Source: Fidelibacterota bacterium (GTDB lineage: Bacteria; Fidelibacterota; UBA8477; JABMPR01). Taken from it: a stretch of DNA of 64,000 nt. Under the pieces are notes generated by a model, which ran no database searches, was not told the DNA's origin, and saw only the letters and a list, made by a program, of their open reading frames with translations. The DNA lies in assembly GCA_016844955.1 (NCBI GenBank), contig JAERTH010000042.1, positions 1-64,000 on the forward strand, given 5' to 3'. Positions 34,391-42,486 of the stretch are shown here, piece by piece. Numbering within the stretch: the stretch's first letter is position 1; each line of letters opens with the position of its first letter. The translations under genes were made by a program, and so were the position numbers.

Positions 34391-35074
34391 ATGAAAGTTT
34401 TCTGCATCATTCCTGCCAGAGGTGGTTCAAAGGGCGTCCCTCATAAGAATATTTTACCTTTTTTAGATGAACCTCTAATAAGTCATTCAATCCGCTATGC
34501 CGAGGATTCAAAATTGGTAGATCGGGTATTTGTATCCACGGATGATGATCAGATTGCGAAGATTTCAGCTACAGCTGGTGCAGGGATCATCCCCAGGCCG
34601 GATGACATCTCAGGCGATACAGCGACGACTGAAACAGCTATCAGTCATGCTATTGAATGGTGGAAAATCCGGGGTGAATCACCTGATGTAATAGTGCTGC
34701 TACAAGCCACCAGTCCTTTGCGACCTTCAGGATCACTGGATCAGGCACTGGAATCATTTCAATCAAACGGCTATGATTCACTCCTCAGCATTTCGCCCAC
34801 ACATCGCTTTTTCTGGAGGATTGAGGGTGATTCAACCAGGGCTGAATATGATTATATGAATCGGCCACGCAGACAGGACATGACCGAGTCAGACATCCGT
34901 TATGTGGAAAATGGGTCAGTTTACATTTTCACGCACAAGCACTTTGTTGAAACTGAAAATCGGCTGGGTGGGAAAATCGGTCGAATTATTTTTCCAGAAG
35001 AATACAGCCTTGAAATTGACACCCCAATGGATTTTAAGCTTCTAGAAGACCTGGCCACAAAACTTGCTGAATAA
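34391..35074 (+). CDS. neuA: CMP-sialate (acylneuraminate) cytidylyltransferase
   Basis: A 227-residue NeuA-type synthetase that activates sialic acid or a related nonulosonic acid with CTP. The signatures are FCIIPARGGSKGVPHKNI, DRVFVSTDDDQIAKIS, DVIVLLQATSPLRPSG, RRQDMTESDIRYVENGSVYI and EIDTPMDFKLLE. It supplies the CMP donor that the nearby GT29 enzyme would need. Specificity (Neu5Ac, Kdn, legionaminic or other) cannot be read from motifs alone. It overlaps the LTA-synthase-like gene by 11 bases. Confidence 0.9.
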   Translation: MKVFCIIPARGGSKGVPHKNILPFLDEPLISHSIRYAEDSKLVDRVFVSTDDDQIAKISATAGAGIIPRPDDISGDTATTETAISHAIEWWKIRGESPDVIVLLQATSPLRPSGSLDQALESFQSNGYDSLLSISPTHRFFWRIEGDSTRAEYDYMNRPRRQDMTESDIRYVENGSVYIFTHKHFVETENRLGGKIGRIIFPEEYSLEIDTPMDFKLLEDLATKLAE

Positions 35075-37037
35075 GTTCACCCATTTTCATATAAAAACGC
35101 TCATACCCGGATCATTCATCCATCTGTGGTGGAGTTTTTTCTATCTGTTACTCCTACAAGCTTTCTGGCGCTTTGGGTTTATGATGTATCAGGTTCGGGA
35201 ACTGGATTCTGCCAACTCGGTACTTTATCTGCAATCCTTTTTGGTGGCCTTAAGGCTGGATGCAGTCATTGCTGCCTTCTTGCTGTTACCTATCTTGCTC
35301 ACAATTTTTTGGTCACACCTGGTGTTGCGTGAAGCACTATATTCAAAGGTTCTACAGTTGTATTTGAGCCTGGCGACCATTTTTATTTCCAGCCTCTCGA
35401 TGATTGATATTTTCTTCTATGAGGAGTTCAATACACACCTGAACATTTTACTGCTGCAGGACAATGTCTTCAGGATAGAGAGCATCAAGTTTCTCTGGTA
35501 TGAATACCCAATTATTCTCATCGTTATATCCACAACTCTGGTCACATGGCTGGGGCACCATGCCTATAAGCTTATTGGCCAAAGGATTTCCCCAAAGGTT
35601 TCCAAATGGCCAGTCTGGATATCAGCCTGGGTGCTTTCCATGATTTTTACCCTTCTCGCAATTCGGGGTGGCTGGCAAAATCGCCCCATAGACTGGGGTT
35701 ACGCTATGTTTTCGGATGACAATGCTGCCAATCAGATTGCTCTGAACGGCATCTTTCTCCTGGGTAGGTCAGCTATCGAACTATCCTCGGAGAAAAACCT
35801 GCGCAACAATCTTCATTTCGTATCCAATGAAAAAGCGCTTCAAAGCACTCGAGATCTGATACTGGGCACGAATGAGGTCTTTGTTGATGACCATTCCCTG
35901 TCCCGGAAATTGCTAAACCCCAAGACTATCAAGCCCAATATCGTCCTTGTAATTCTGGAATCCCATGTGGGTTCATATTGTGGATATATCAATCCTGAAG
36001 AAAAAGGGGTCACACCTGTGCTCGACAGTCTGGCTAACCAAGGGATCGGATTCACGCATTGCATTTCTAATGGTCAAAGATCAGCATTCGGAATCAGTTC
36101 TATTCTTATGTCCTGGCCAGTTCTGCCTGGGTTGCCCTTGATTTCCCAGATAGAAGCGACGCGTGAAGTTCCTTGTATTGCTGCTAGTCTGAAGGAAATC
36201 GGTTACCGGAATATCTTTCTATATGGTGGAGACAGTCAGTTTGACAACATGCAGGGTTTTGCCAAGACCAATGGTTATGACCAGGTCATCGATCAAAAAG
36301 ATTTGCCCGCTCATCCAGGTACCATGTGGGGAATATTCGATCACTATTTGTTTGATTATGCCAAAGGATTATTGGATAAGGCGACGGAACCACTGCAATT
36401 GACCATGTTCACAACTTCCAATCATCAGCCATGGGAGTTTCCAGACGCCTATAGCGACAGAATACCTGATTTTCCAAAGGCTACTTTTCGCCAAGGGAAT
36501 GTACATAAAACCATGCGTTATGTAGATCTTGTTATAGGGGAGTTCATGGAGTCTGCCAGCTCGGCACCCTGGTTTGACAATACCATCTTTGTCTTTGTTT
36601 CAGATCATGGTCTCACCGTATATCGTGAACAATTTGAAGATCTGCGAAATGGCTCTATTCCTCTGGTGATTTATGCTCCCGGAATACTAACCGAACCTCG
36701 TCGCATTGATACTCCAGTAAGTCAGGCTGATATTATGCCGACCTTAATGGGTATGATTGGCTACCCTAATGAATTTGTGGCCATGGGTCGCGATGCATTG
36801 AATAGCGATGGAGCCTTTGCTTCTCGCATCACCAATGATTATATGCTCTGGCTGGATAAAGATATGCTGTACTCTGAAATACTTGGGCAATCCTCAGGTC
36901 TGGTGAAAATTAGCAACTTTCATGAGATGCATGTCTCAGATGTGCCAGCAAGTGATTCTGCTTATGCCCGTATCCAAAACCAGTACCATGCCTATATTCA
37001 GACAGCATTTACTCAATTTAAGGCATTGGGACATTGA
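35064..37037 (+). CDS. LTA synthase-like phosphoglycerol transferase/sulfatase family protein
   Basis: A 657-residue inner-membrane enzyme. The N-terminal part to about residue 200 has five hydrophobic helices; the C-terminal part is a periplasmic alkaline-phosphatase-fold domain. Metal and nucleophile motifs are NIVLVILESHVGSYCG, SNGQRSAFGISSILMSWP (Ser at the usual Thr/Ser nucleophile) and FVFVSDHGLTVYREQF. Family members move phosphoglycerol or phosphoethanolamine onto surface glycans (LtaS, OpgB, EptA relatives). The start is a TTG overlapping neuA by 11 bases. In this locus it probably adds a phospho-substituent to the same glycan. Confidence 0.85.
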   Translation: MLNKFTHFHIKTLIPGSFIHLWWSFFYLLLLQAFWRFGFMMYQVRELDSANSVLYLQSFLVALRLDAVIAAFLLLPILLTIFWSHLVLREALYSKVLQLYLSLATIFISSLSMIDIFFYEEFNTHLNILLLQDNVFRIESIKFLWYEYPIILIVISTTLVTWLGHHAYKLIGQRISPKVSKWPVWISAWVLSMIFTLLAIRGGWQNRPIDWGYAMFSDDNAANQIALNGIFLLGRSAIELSSEKNLRNNLHFVSNEKALQSTRDLILGTNEVFVDDHSLSRKLLNPKTIKPNIVLVILESHVGSYCGYINPEEKGVTPVLDSLANQGIGFTHCISNGQRSAFGISSILMSWPVLPGLPLISQIEATREVPCIAASLKEIGYRNIFLYGGDSQFDNMQGFAKTNGYDQVIDQKDLPAHPGTMWGIFDHYLFDYAKGLLDKATEPLQLTMFTTSNHQPWEFPDAYSDRIPDFPKATFRQGNVHKTMRYVDLVIGEFMESASSAPWFDNTIFVFVSDHGLTVYREQFEDLRNGSIPLVIYAPGILTEPRRIDTPVSQADIMPTLMGMIGYPNEFVAMGRDALNSDGAFASRITNDYMLWLDKDMLYSEILGQSSGLVKISNFHEMHVSDVPASDSAYARIQNQYHAYIQTAFTQFKALGH

Positions 37038-37167
37038 TACGCCTGCAACCGCGCTTATACATCTGCGCATCATATTAGCCTTTCATTTTTTTTAACCAGA
37101 CAGGCATATCTATACTATTTTAACAACCGAAATATTTAAATGAAATTAGAAGCGAAACGAGGCAGCT

Positions 37168-38217
37168 TTGTCCACAATCACATTAAAGAGTAAAACAATT
37201 GGAACGGGGAACCCCGCTTATATAATTGCAGAAATTGGCATTAACCACCAGGGTGATGTTTCCATTGCCAAAAGACTTATCCATGAAGCGGCATCTTCAG
37301 GAGCCGATGCCGTGAAATTCCAGAAACGCAGTATTGAACGCATTCTTACTACTGAGGGTCTGGAGATGCCCTATGAGAACAGAAACTCATTTGGCAAGAC
37401 CTATGGAGAGCACAAGCGTGCACTGGAACTTTCTGAGGATGACTATCATGAGCTTTTTGCATTTGCCCAGGAAGAGGGGGTCGACTTTATCGCATCAGGT
37501 TGGGATGAAGAGAGCATCGACTTTCTGGACGCATTGGGTGTTCCATTTTTCAAAATGGCTTCCGCTGACTTGACAAACATTCCGCTTCTGGTTCATACGG
37601 CCGAAAAAGAGAAACCCATGGTGCTCTCAACGGGTATGGCAGATATGGAAATGGTGAGCACCGCCGTTGAGGCAATCATGCCGTTCAATGTAGAGCTGGG
37701 AGTTCTCCAGTGTACCTCAACTTACCCCTCTATATTTGAAGAGATCAATCTTGAAGTGCTAAATACTTACAAGACTTCCTTTCCTGATGCAGTTGTCGGG
37801 TATTCCGGGCATGAGCTGGGGATTGCAATTACGGAGGCAGCCGTAGCTCTAGGTGCCAAAATTGTAGAACGCCATTTCACGCTTGATAGAACCATGAAGG
37901 GTGGTGATCATGCCGCTTCTCTTGAGCCGGGTGGGTTTGGAAAATTGGTTCGGGATATAAGACATATTGAAGCCGCCATCGGTATTGGTACAAAGCAGTT
38001 GCAGGACTCGGAAGCTCCCGTCTTTAAGAAGCTGGCAAAGAGTGTAGTCTCTTTAATTGACATTGCTGAGGGAACTGTACTAAGCCGAGAGATGTTGACT
38101 ACCAAGGGTCCAGGCTCAGGTATCTCTCCAGCACGTATGGATGAAATTATTGGAAAATCTGTAAAACATAATATTGCTGCTGATGTGGTAATGAATGATG
38201 AAGATATTGTCTGGTAG
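37168..38217 (+). CDS. neuB: Sialic acid (phosphate) synthase, NeuB/NANS family
   Basis: A 349-residue NeuB-type synthase condensing PEP with a mannosamine-type sugar. The barrel motifs are IIAEIGINHQGDVSIAKRLI, ADAVKFQKR, LQCTSTYPS, VGYSGHELGIAITEAAVALG, IVERHFTLDRTMKGGDHAAS and LEPGGF; a C-terminal SAF domain follows (LAKSVVSLIDIAEGTVLSRE). GKTYGEHKRALELSEDDYHEL and FIASGWDE closely recall animal NANS, which uses ManNAc-6-P and gives the 9-phosphate, more than bacterial NeuB. The start is TTG 37168 with a GAGG box. KdsC-like follows 26 bases downstream. Confidence 0.92.
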   Translation: MSTITLKSKTIGTGNPAYIIAEIGINHQGDVSIAKRLIHEAASSGADAVKFQKRSIERILTTEGLEMPYENRNSFGKTYGEHKRALELSEDDYHELFAFAQEEGVDFIASGWDEESIDFLDALGVPFFKMASADLTNIPLLVHTAEKEKPMVLSTGMADMEMVSTAVEAIMPFNVELGVLQCTSTYPSIFEEINLEVLNTYKTSFPDAVVGYSGHELGIAITEAAVALGAKIVERHFTLDRTMKGGDHAASLEPGGFGKLVRDIRHIEAAIGIGTKQLQDSEAPVFKKLAKSVVSLIDIAEGTVLSREMLTTKGPGSGISPARMDEIIGKSVKHNIAADVVMNDEDIVW

Positions 38218-38243
38218 ACTAGCAAATAATTTAAGGATTCGAT

Positions 38244-38741
38244 ATGATCACTGATGCACTGGTAGCCAAGGCTCGTAAGATAAAACTTGTTGTAACAGAT
38301 ATTGATGGTGTTTGGACTGATGCAAAAATGTATTACGGCCCAGAGGGTGAAATCATGAAGTCCTTCAGCACTTATGATGGTATGGCAGTTTATCTACTGG
38401 ACAAAGCAGGGATTCCCACAGCTATAATTACTGGCGAAAATTCAAAGGCAGTTGCTGCAAGAGCAGCGAAGCTAAACATTAAAGATGTATTTCTTGGGAT
38501 CCATGACAAGCTTAAAGTTCTTGAAACTTTACTTGAGTCATATAAACTCAAACCGGAAGAGGTTGCGTACATAGGCGATGACATTAATGATTATGAAGTC
38601 ATTCAGGTGGCAGGCTTAACAGCCTCCCCTTCCAGCAGTCCCGCCTTTCATATCTTAAAACCAGATATTCTGCTTCAGCGGGTTGGTGGCGATGGAGCTT
38701 TCCGTGAATTTGCTGATATAATTCTCGCCTCTCAGCAATGA
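38244..38741 (+). CDS. KdsC-family HAD phosphatase (Kdo-8-P or nonulosonate-9-P phosphatase)
   Basis: A 165-residue capless HAD phosphatase of the tetrameric KdsC type. Motif I is VVTDIDGVWTDAKMYYG, motif II IPTAIITGENSKAV, motif III the Lys in HDKLKVLE, and motif IV VAYIGDDINDYEVIQ. KdsC removes phosphate from Kdo-8-phosphate; relatives remove it from Kdn-9-P or Neu5Ac-9-P. Its position right after a NANS-like synthase points to the 9-phosphate role; its overlap with the WaaA-like gene (ATGA) would also fit Kdo. Both are possible. Confidence 0.88.
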   Translation: MITDALVAKARKIKLVVTDIDGVWTDAKMYYGPEGEIMKSFSTYDGMAVYLLDKAGIPTAIITGENSKAVAARAAKLNIKDVFLGIHDKLKVLETLLESYKLKPEEVAYIGDDINDYEVIQVAGLTASPSSSPAFHILKPDILLQRVGGDGAFREFADIILASQQ

Positions 38742-39994
38742 GCTTCTTAGCATACACTCTTTACAACATAGTTTTATCTATAGCACTCCCTTTTCTATGG
38801 GTGGCTGCATACTTTAATGAAAAACTTGGCAGCAGTGTCACTGGCCAACGGAACCTAAAACAATCACTGTTAAAGTTTAATCATATAGTAAATGCTAACC
38901 CTAAGCCTGTTGTTTGGTTGCACGCAGCATCGGCAGGTGAGTTTGAGCAAATAGTCCCGTTATTGAATCGACTTCAGAGTCTTGATGTTTATGTTTTCCA
39001 GACCTTTACTTCTGCAACCATCTTTAATAAGGTATCTTTTGATAAAAGATTTGATGGTGTAAGCTTCCTGCCCTGGGATACATACCCTCGCGTTAACCGC
39101 TTTATTAAGGTTTTACAGCCCACGCTATTTATAAATACCCGCCATGATATCTGGCCTAATCTTCTCTTAGCACTCAAACGGAATGGCATCCGGAATATTC
39201 TCGTTAACGCCAATCTTTACGAGGATTCAAAACGACTACTCCCCCTTGTGAAACAGATTAATCAGGCGATTTTCAATAATATTACTCATATCTATACAGG
39301 GTCAGCTTCACTTAAATCGCTGCTTAATTCACTATATGATGGCAAAATTGAAGTCGTAGGTGACTCACGGTTCGATCAAGTCTATGAACGGACTAAAACC
39401 AATGATTCGGATTTGATTTCGGCTGAGATAATTTCTGACCGCATGGTCATTGTTTATGGGTCAGCAATTGAGTCTGACTTAGGTATTATAACGAATGCTA
39501 TCGCTAAGGCCCTACCCAATAAGGAGTATTTACATGTAATCGTCCCTCATGAAATCATGGAACGTGATTTGATTCCTTGGGAAGTTGAATTTTTCAGACA
39601 TCATATAAAGACAATTCGGAAAACTGAGCTGAAGGAGTACGCAAACGAGTCTGTGATCATTTGGAACGGTATAGGTCAACTCGCAGACCTCTATAAATAC
39701 GCTCACCTGGCATTTATTGGTGCCGGCTTTGGCGCTGGCGTCCACTCGGTCACTGAAGCTTCCATTTACAATGTGCCAGCTGCGCACGGTCCTAAATATG
39801 ACATCCTGGCTGAAGCTATTGAGCTAGTAGATGAACAATTATCAACAGTGATTCATACCGCTGATGAGCTTGCCACATTCCTTTCAAAACCAGATGATGA
39901 GGTTCAAGAGCTTTCAATGAAAATTGAAGCTTTTGTTAGTGCACGAATTGGCGCCACTGATAGAATTATTCAAAGCGAGTTTCCCCTGTCGTAG
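38738..39994 (+). CDS. waaA: 3-deoxy-D-manno-octulosonic acid transferase-like protein
   Basis: A 418-residue WaaA/KdtA-type glycosyltransferase with an N-terminal membrane helix (about residues 8-25). VVWLHAASAGEFEQIVPLL carries the conserved catalytic-region Glu (H-x-x-S-x-GE). NILVNANLYEDSKR, SRFDQVYERTK and FIGAGFGAGVHSVTEA (donor site) complete the pattern. It should transfer Kdo from CMP-Kdo to lipid A. Where WaaA usually has an E/ARxDxWP block, this protein has NTRHDIWPN. Kdo genes kdsA and kdsB are not in the window, so a different CMP-ulosonate donor is conceivable. The gene looks more AT-rich than its neighbours. Overlaps KdsC-like by four bases. Confidence 0.85.
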   Translation: MSFLAYTLYNIVLSIALPFLWVAAYFNEKLGSSVTGQRNLKQSLLKFNHIVNANPKPVVWLHAASAGEFEQIVPLLNRLQSLDVYVFQTFTSATIFNKVSFDKRFDGVSFLPWDTYPRVNRFIKVLQPTLFINTRHDIWPNLLLALKRNGIRNILVNANLYEDSKRLLPLVKQINQAIFNNITHIYTGSASLKSLLNSLYDGKIEVVGDSRFDQVYERTKTNDSDLISAEIISDRMVIVYGSAIESDLGIITNAIAKALPNKEYLHVIVPHEIMERDLIPWEVEFFRHHIKTIRKTELKEYANESVIIWNGIGQLADLYKYAHLAFIGAGFGAGVHSVTEASIYNVPAAHGPKYDILAEAIELVDEQLSTVIHTADELATFLSKPDDEVQELSMKIEAFVSARIGATDRIIQSEFPLS

Positions 39995-40042
39995 ACCTTT
40001 CAGCCCCTATTCATTTTCTCTCACAACTATGATGTTGTTGCT

Positions 40043-41725
40043 TTACTCAACAATAAAATAATAACTCACCCTTTCGCCGAAATCAGCAGGGAATACTACT
40101 AACGTATCTCCTGCACCCGACTCTAGCTGTATGTTTCCCTTATTACCCACAAGTTCAGGTTTACTATTTCTATTCCACCAGTGTCTTGATATCCCATCCT
40201 GCAAGTCATCCTCGAATAGAAACTTAAAACATCCTTTGGGAAGATCTACCTCAAAATGATAATCTGTACTATCTTTAAACTCATCCTCATACAACCAGAC
40301 CACCCCGTTTGCATCATAAATGTAGCAGTGGTTTTCTCTTGCTCTATCCGGTGAATTGGTAGTTAAGGCAATCACCACTTCACTTGGAAAGACAGCTGGC
40401 TTCTCATAAAAAGAAACTTGTTTATTATTCCCTGCATACTCATCTCTAGAGTTCTTTCCCACAATTATCTCCACTGTAAATGCTTCGGAATTTTTCAGGG
40501 CTTTGGGATTGAGTGCAGGCAATGTTACAATTTCGGTTTCTAAAAACTTCAATTTTCCTGCCCAGTGATGTCTTTTTTGCCTGGTCCCTTTAATTCCGTA
40601 CCTAAAACTCAGCTGTGTTAAAGGATGACTGCCTGTGTTCTGTATGATGATTTTTGGAACACCACATCCTGGATTGTCCCTTGAATGTTTATCTTCAGTC
40701 GTAGGATTCAATATCTCTACGATACTAGCATCGTATTCAAAATTTGGCTTTCCATAGCTGAAAAGTTGGTGACTCATTCTAAACGTACCCTCTTTTTCAC
40801 CATTCTCCTGATAGAATTCTATTCCATAGTCAATTAGCACTGTATCGCCAGGTGATACACTTGATGTAATTTCAAATTCATATTCATCTACTATTGTTCC
40901 TGGACACCATCCAGCTCTGTCGAAGGGCCATGTCCCGCCCTGAGGATAGATTGGGTTGTCACCACAATCTGTCCACACATTCCATCTGAATGCTTCCCAT
41001 TTGTTTATGTAATAGCTGTGCGTTTTACTATCCCATTCGCAACAGTTACGTGGCCCTGCATGACCATGCCCTGATATTATGGCCTTTAAACTGTATGCTT
41101 TTGCTTCAGCTGATAAAACTATTTCCTTCTCTTTAAGTAAACTATCAGTTGCAAGGAGCTCATACTTATAATCCCCATATGGATAAATATTAGCTACCGA
41201 CAGCACATCCCTTGCTGGCCTCCCTTTTATAAATAAAAACTCAAGGTTTAACAATTCCTGATTATTTCCACTTGTCAGGTTTCGCTTACCAACGAGTAGG
41301 GGGGCGTACTCTGTAATGTCATAGAACCATTTCCAACCGTCCTCACCCCCTAACTTCAGCCGCTTCCCATAGGGTGTTACAAAACTTCCCAATGTGAAAA
41401 GTTCAGAAGTGTCGCCCCTTGGTATTTCTATCAAAGTATTCCAGATATAATCCCATTCCCCACATGGATATTTATCCCCTGCCGTTGCTGAATCACATTT
41501 CAAAGTCTGAATCATAAGAATTTGCCGCCAGGTTGTTCCATCCTCTGGAAAATCTACCATGACATTGTATTGAGCATTCCACCCCTCAGGGCTTGCGTCC
41601 TGGAAGGTCACAGGGTTAAGACGAAGTGTATCGCCAGACCAAGTTTGACTATTTATACCCACAGTTATGAGCAGTAGTATTACCACGCTCTGAAACCATT
41701 CATTGGGCTTTCTAAAGTTCTTCAT
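40043..41725 (-). CDS. Secreted PNGase F-like protein (peptide-N-glycosidase related)
   Basis: A 560-residue protein with a signal peptide (WFQSVVILLLITVGINSQ). Two regions match the PNGase F fold: an N-terminal block with DKYPCGEWDYIWNTLIEIP and a C-terminal block with IISGHGHAGPRNCCEWDSKT and PQGGTWPFDRAGWCPG. The Cys residues recur as in the family. Beyond about residue 330 an added beta-rich region follows, probably for binding or sorting. PNGase F cleaves N-glycans from Asn, so this points to use of eukaryotic glycoproteins (inference). ATG 41725 was chosen because GAGGG lies upstream and a signal peptide follows directly. The region is visibly AT-rich. It converges with the waaA-like gene. 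Confidence 0.75.
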   Translation of the reverse strand: MKNFRKPNEWFQSVVILLLITVGINSQTWSGDTLRLNPVTFQDASPEGWNAQYNVMVDFPEDGTTWRQILMIQTLKCDSATAGDKYPCGEWDYIWNTLIEIPRGDTSELFTLGSFVTPYGKRLKLGGEDGWKWFYDITEYAPLLVGKRNLTSGNNQELLNLEFLFIKGRPARDVLSVANIYPYGDYKYELLATDSLLKEKEIVLSAEAKAYSLKAIISGHGHAGPRNCCEWDSKTHSYYINKWEAFRWNVWTDCGDNPIYPQGGTWPFDRAGWCPGTIVDEYEFEITSSVSPGDTVLIDYGIEFYQENGEKEGTFRMSHQLFSYGKPNFEYDASIVEILNPTTEDKHSRDNPGCGVPKIIIQNTGSHPLTQLSFRYGIKGTRQKRHHWAGKLKFLETEIVTLPALNPKALKNSEAFTVEIIVGKNSRDEYAGNNKQVSFYEKPAVFPSEVVIALTTNSPDRARENHCYIYDANGVVWLYEDEFKDSTDYHFEVDLPKGCFKFLFEDDLQDGISRHWWNRNSKPELVGNKGNIQLESGAGDTLVVFPADFGERVSYYFIVE

Positions 41726-41790
41726 CCATCCCTCATTTTGCATTAATTCAGTCATAGCTTATTCATTGCTCACGAGGATGAAAGACAAAA

Positions 41791-41842
41791 AAACCGCCGC
41801 TTCTATTTCCCGTGGAGTTTCAAGGTAATAGAAGGGCGGTTT
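41791..41842 (-). terminator. Rho-independent terminator after tpx
   Basis: Arms AAACCGCCGCTTCTATT and AATAGAAGGGCGGTTT pair with one bulge around a 19-base loop. On the minus strand the stem is followed by a run of T (TTTTTTT with the stem end). It lies 28 bases beyond the tpx stop. Confidence 0.8.
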
Positions 41843-41870
41843 AAAGTTACACCGCTAAGCTGTTGTTGTC

Positions 41871-42371
41871 TTAGTTTAAGGCAGCAACAACCTCAGCATA
41901 GTTGGGTTCATCTGAAATCACAGGAACCTGCTGTGTGTATTCAACTTTTCCTGAGGCATCGACTATAATAACTACTCTGGAAAGAAAGCCCTTCATGGGG
42001 CCATCAATTACCTGTAAACCATAATCTTTACCAAACTGTCCACTCTCAAAGTCAGAGAGGGTCACCACGTTTTCCAAGCCCTCTGCACCACAAAAACGTG
42101 ACTGTGCAAAAGGTGTATCCCGCGAGATACAAAGCACTTTTGTGTCGGGGAGTTTTCCTGCCAGTTCATTGAAGTATCTGACTGAAGCAGCACAAGTTCC
42201 TGTATCCAGACTGGGAAAAATATTCAGCACCAGACGTGAACCTTCATATTCCTTCATAGAAACGCGTGACAAATCCTTTGCCACTAATTCAAAGTTATTT
42301 GCTTGAGAGCCAACTGCCGGCAGGTCACCCGATGTGTGAATGGGGTTGCCTCTGAGTGTTATAGTTGCCAT
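41871..42371 (-). CDS. tpx: Thiol peroxidase
   Basis: A 166-residue atypical two-Cys peroxiredoxin. MATITLRGNPIHTSGDLP is the standard Tpx start. The peroxidatic Cys is in FPSLDTGTCAASVRYF (about residue 60) and the resolving Cys in FAQSRFCGAEG (about 94). It reduces hydroperoxides with thioredoxin. AAAAGGA lies upstream of the ATG and a terminator follows, so it is a single-gene unit. Confidence 0.96.
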   Translation of the reverse strand: MATITLRGNPIHTSGDLPAVGSQANNFELVAKDLSRVSMKEYEGSRLVLNIFPSLDTGTCAASVRYFNELAGKLPDTKVLCISRDTPFAQSRFCGAEGLENVVTLSDFESGQFGKDYGLQVIDGPMKGFLSRVVIIVDASGKVEYTQQVPVISDEPNYAEVVAALN

Positions 42372-42486
42372 TATATCGTCCTTTTCATAATCTTGTTCAT
42401 TGTTTGATCCCCCGGGGGATTTATTGTCACCATCAATTTAACCCGTGATGAGACTAATTCGCATATAGATTTTAAAGAACTGCTAA

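Noticed and set aside
37168..39994. A plain Kdo operon (synthase, phosphatase, transferase)
   Set aside because: The synthase has NeuB/NANS motifs and a SAF domain, not KdsA motifs, so a pure Kdo pathway is not supported.
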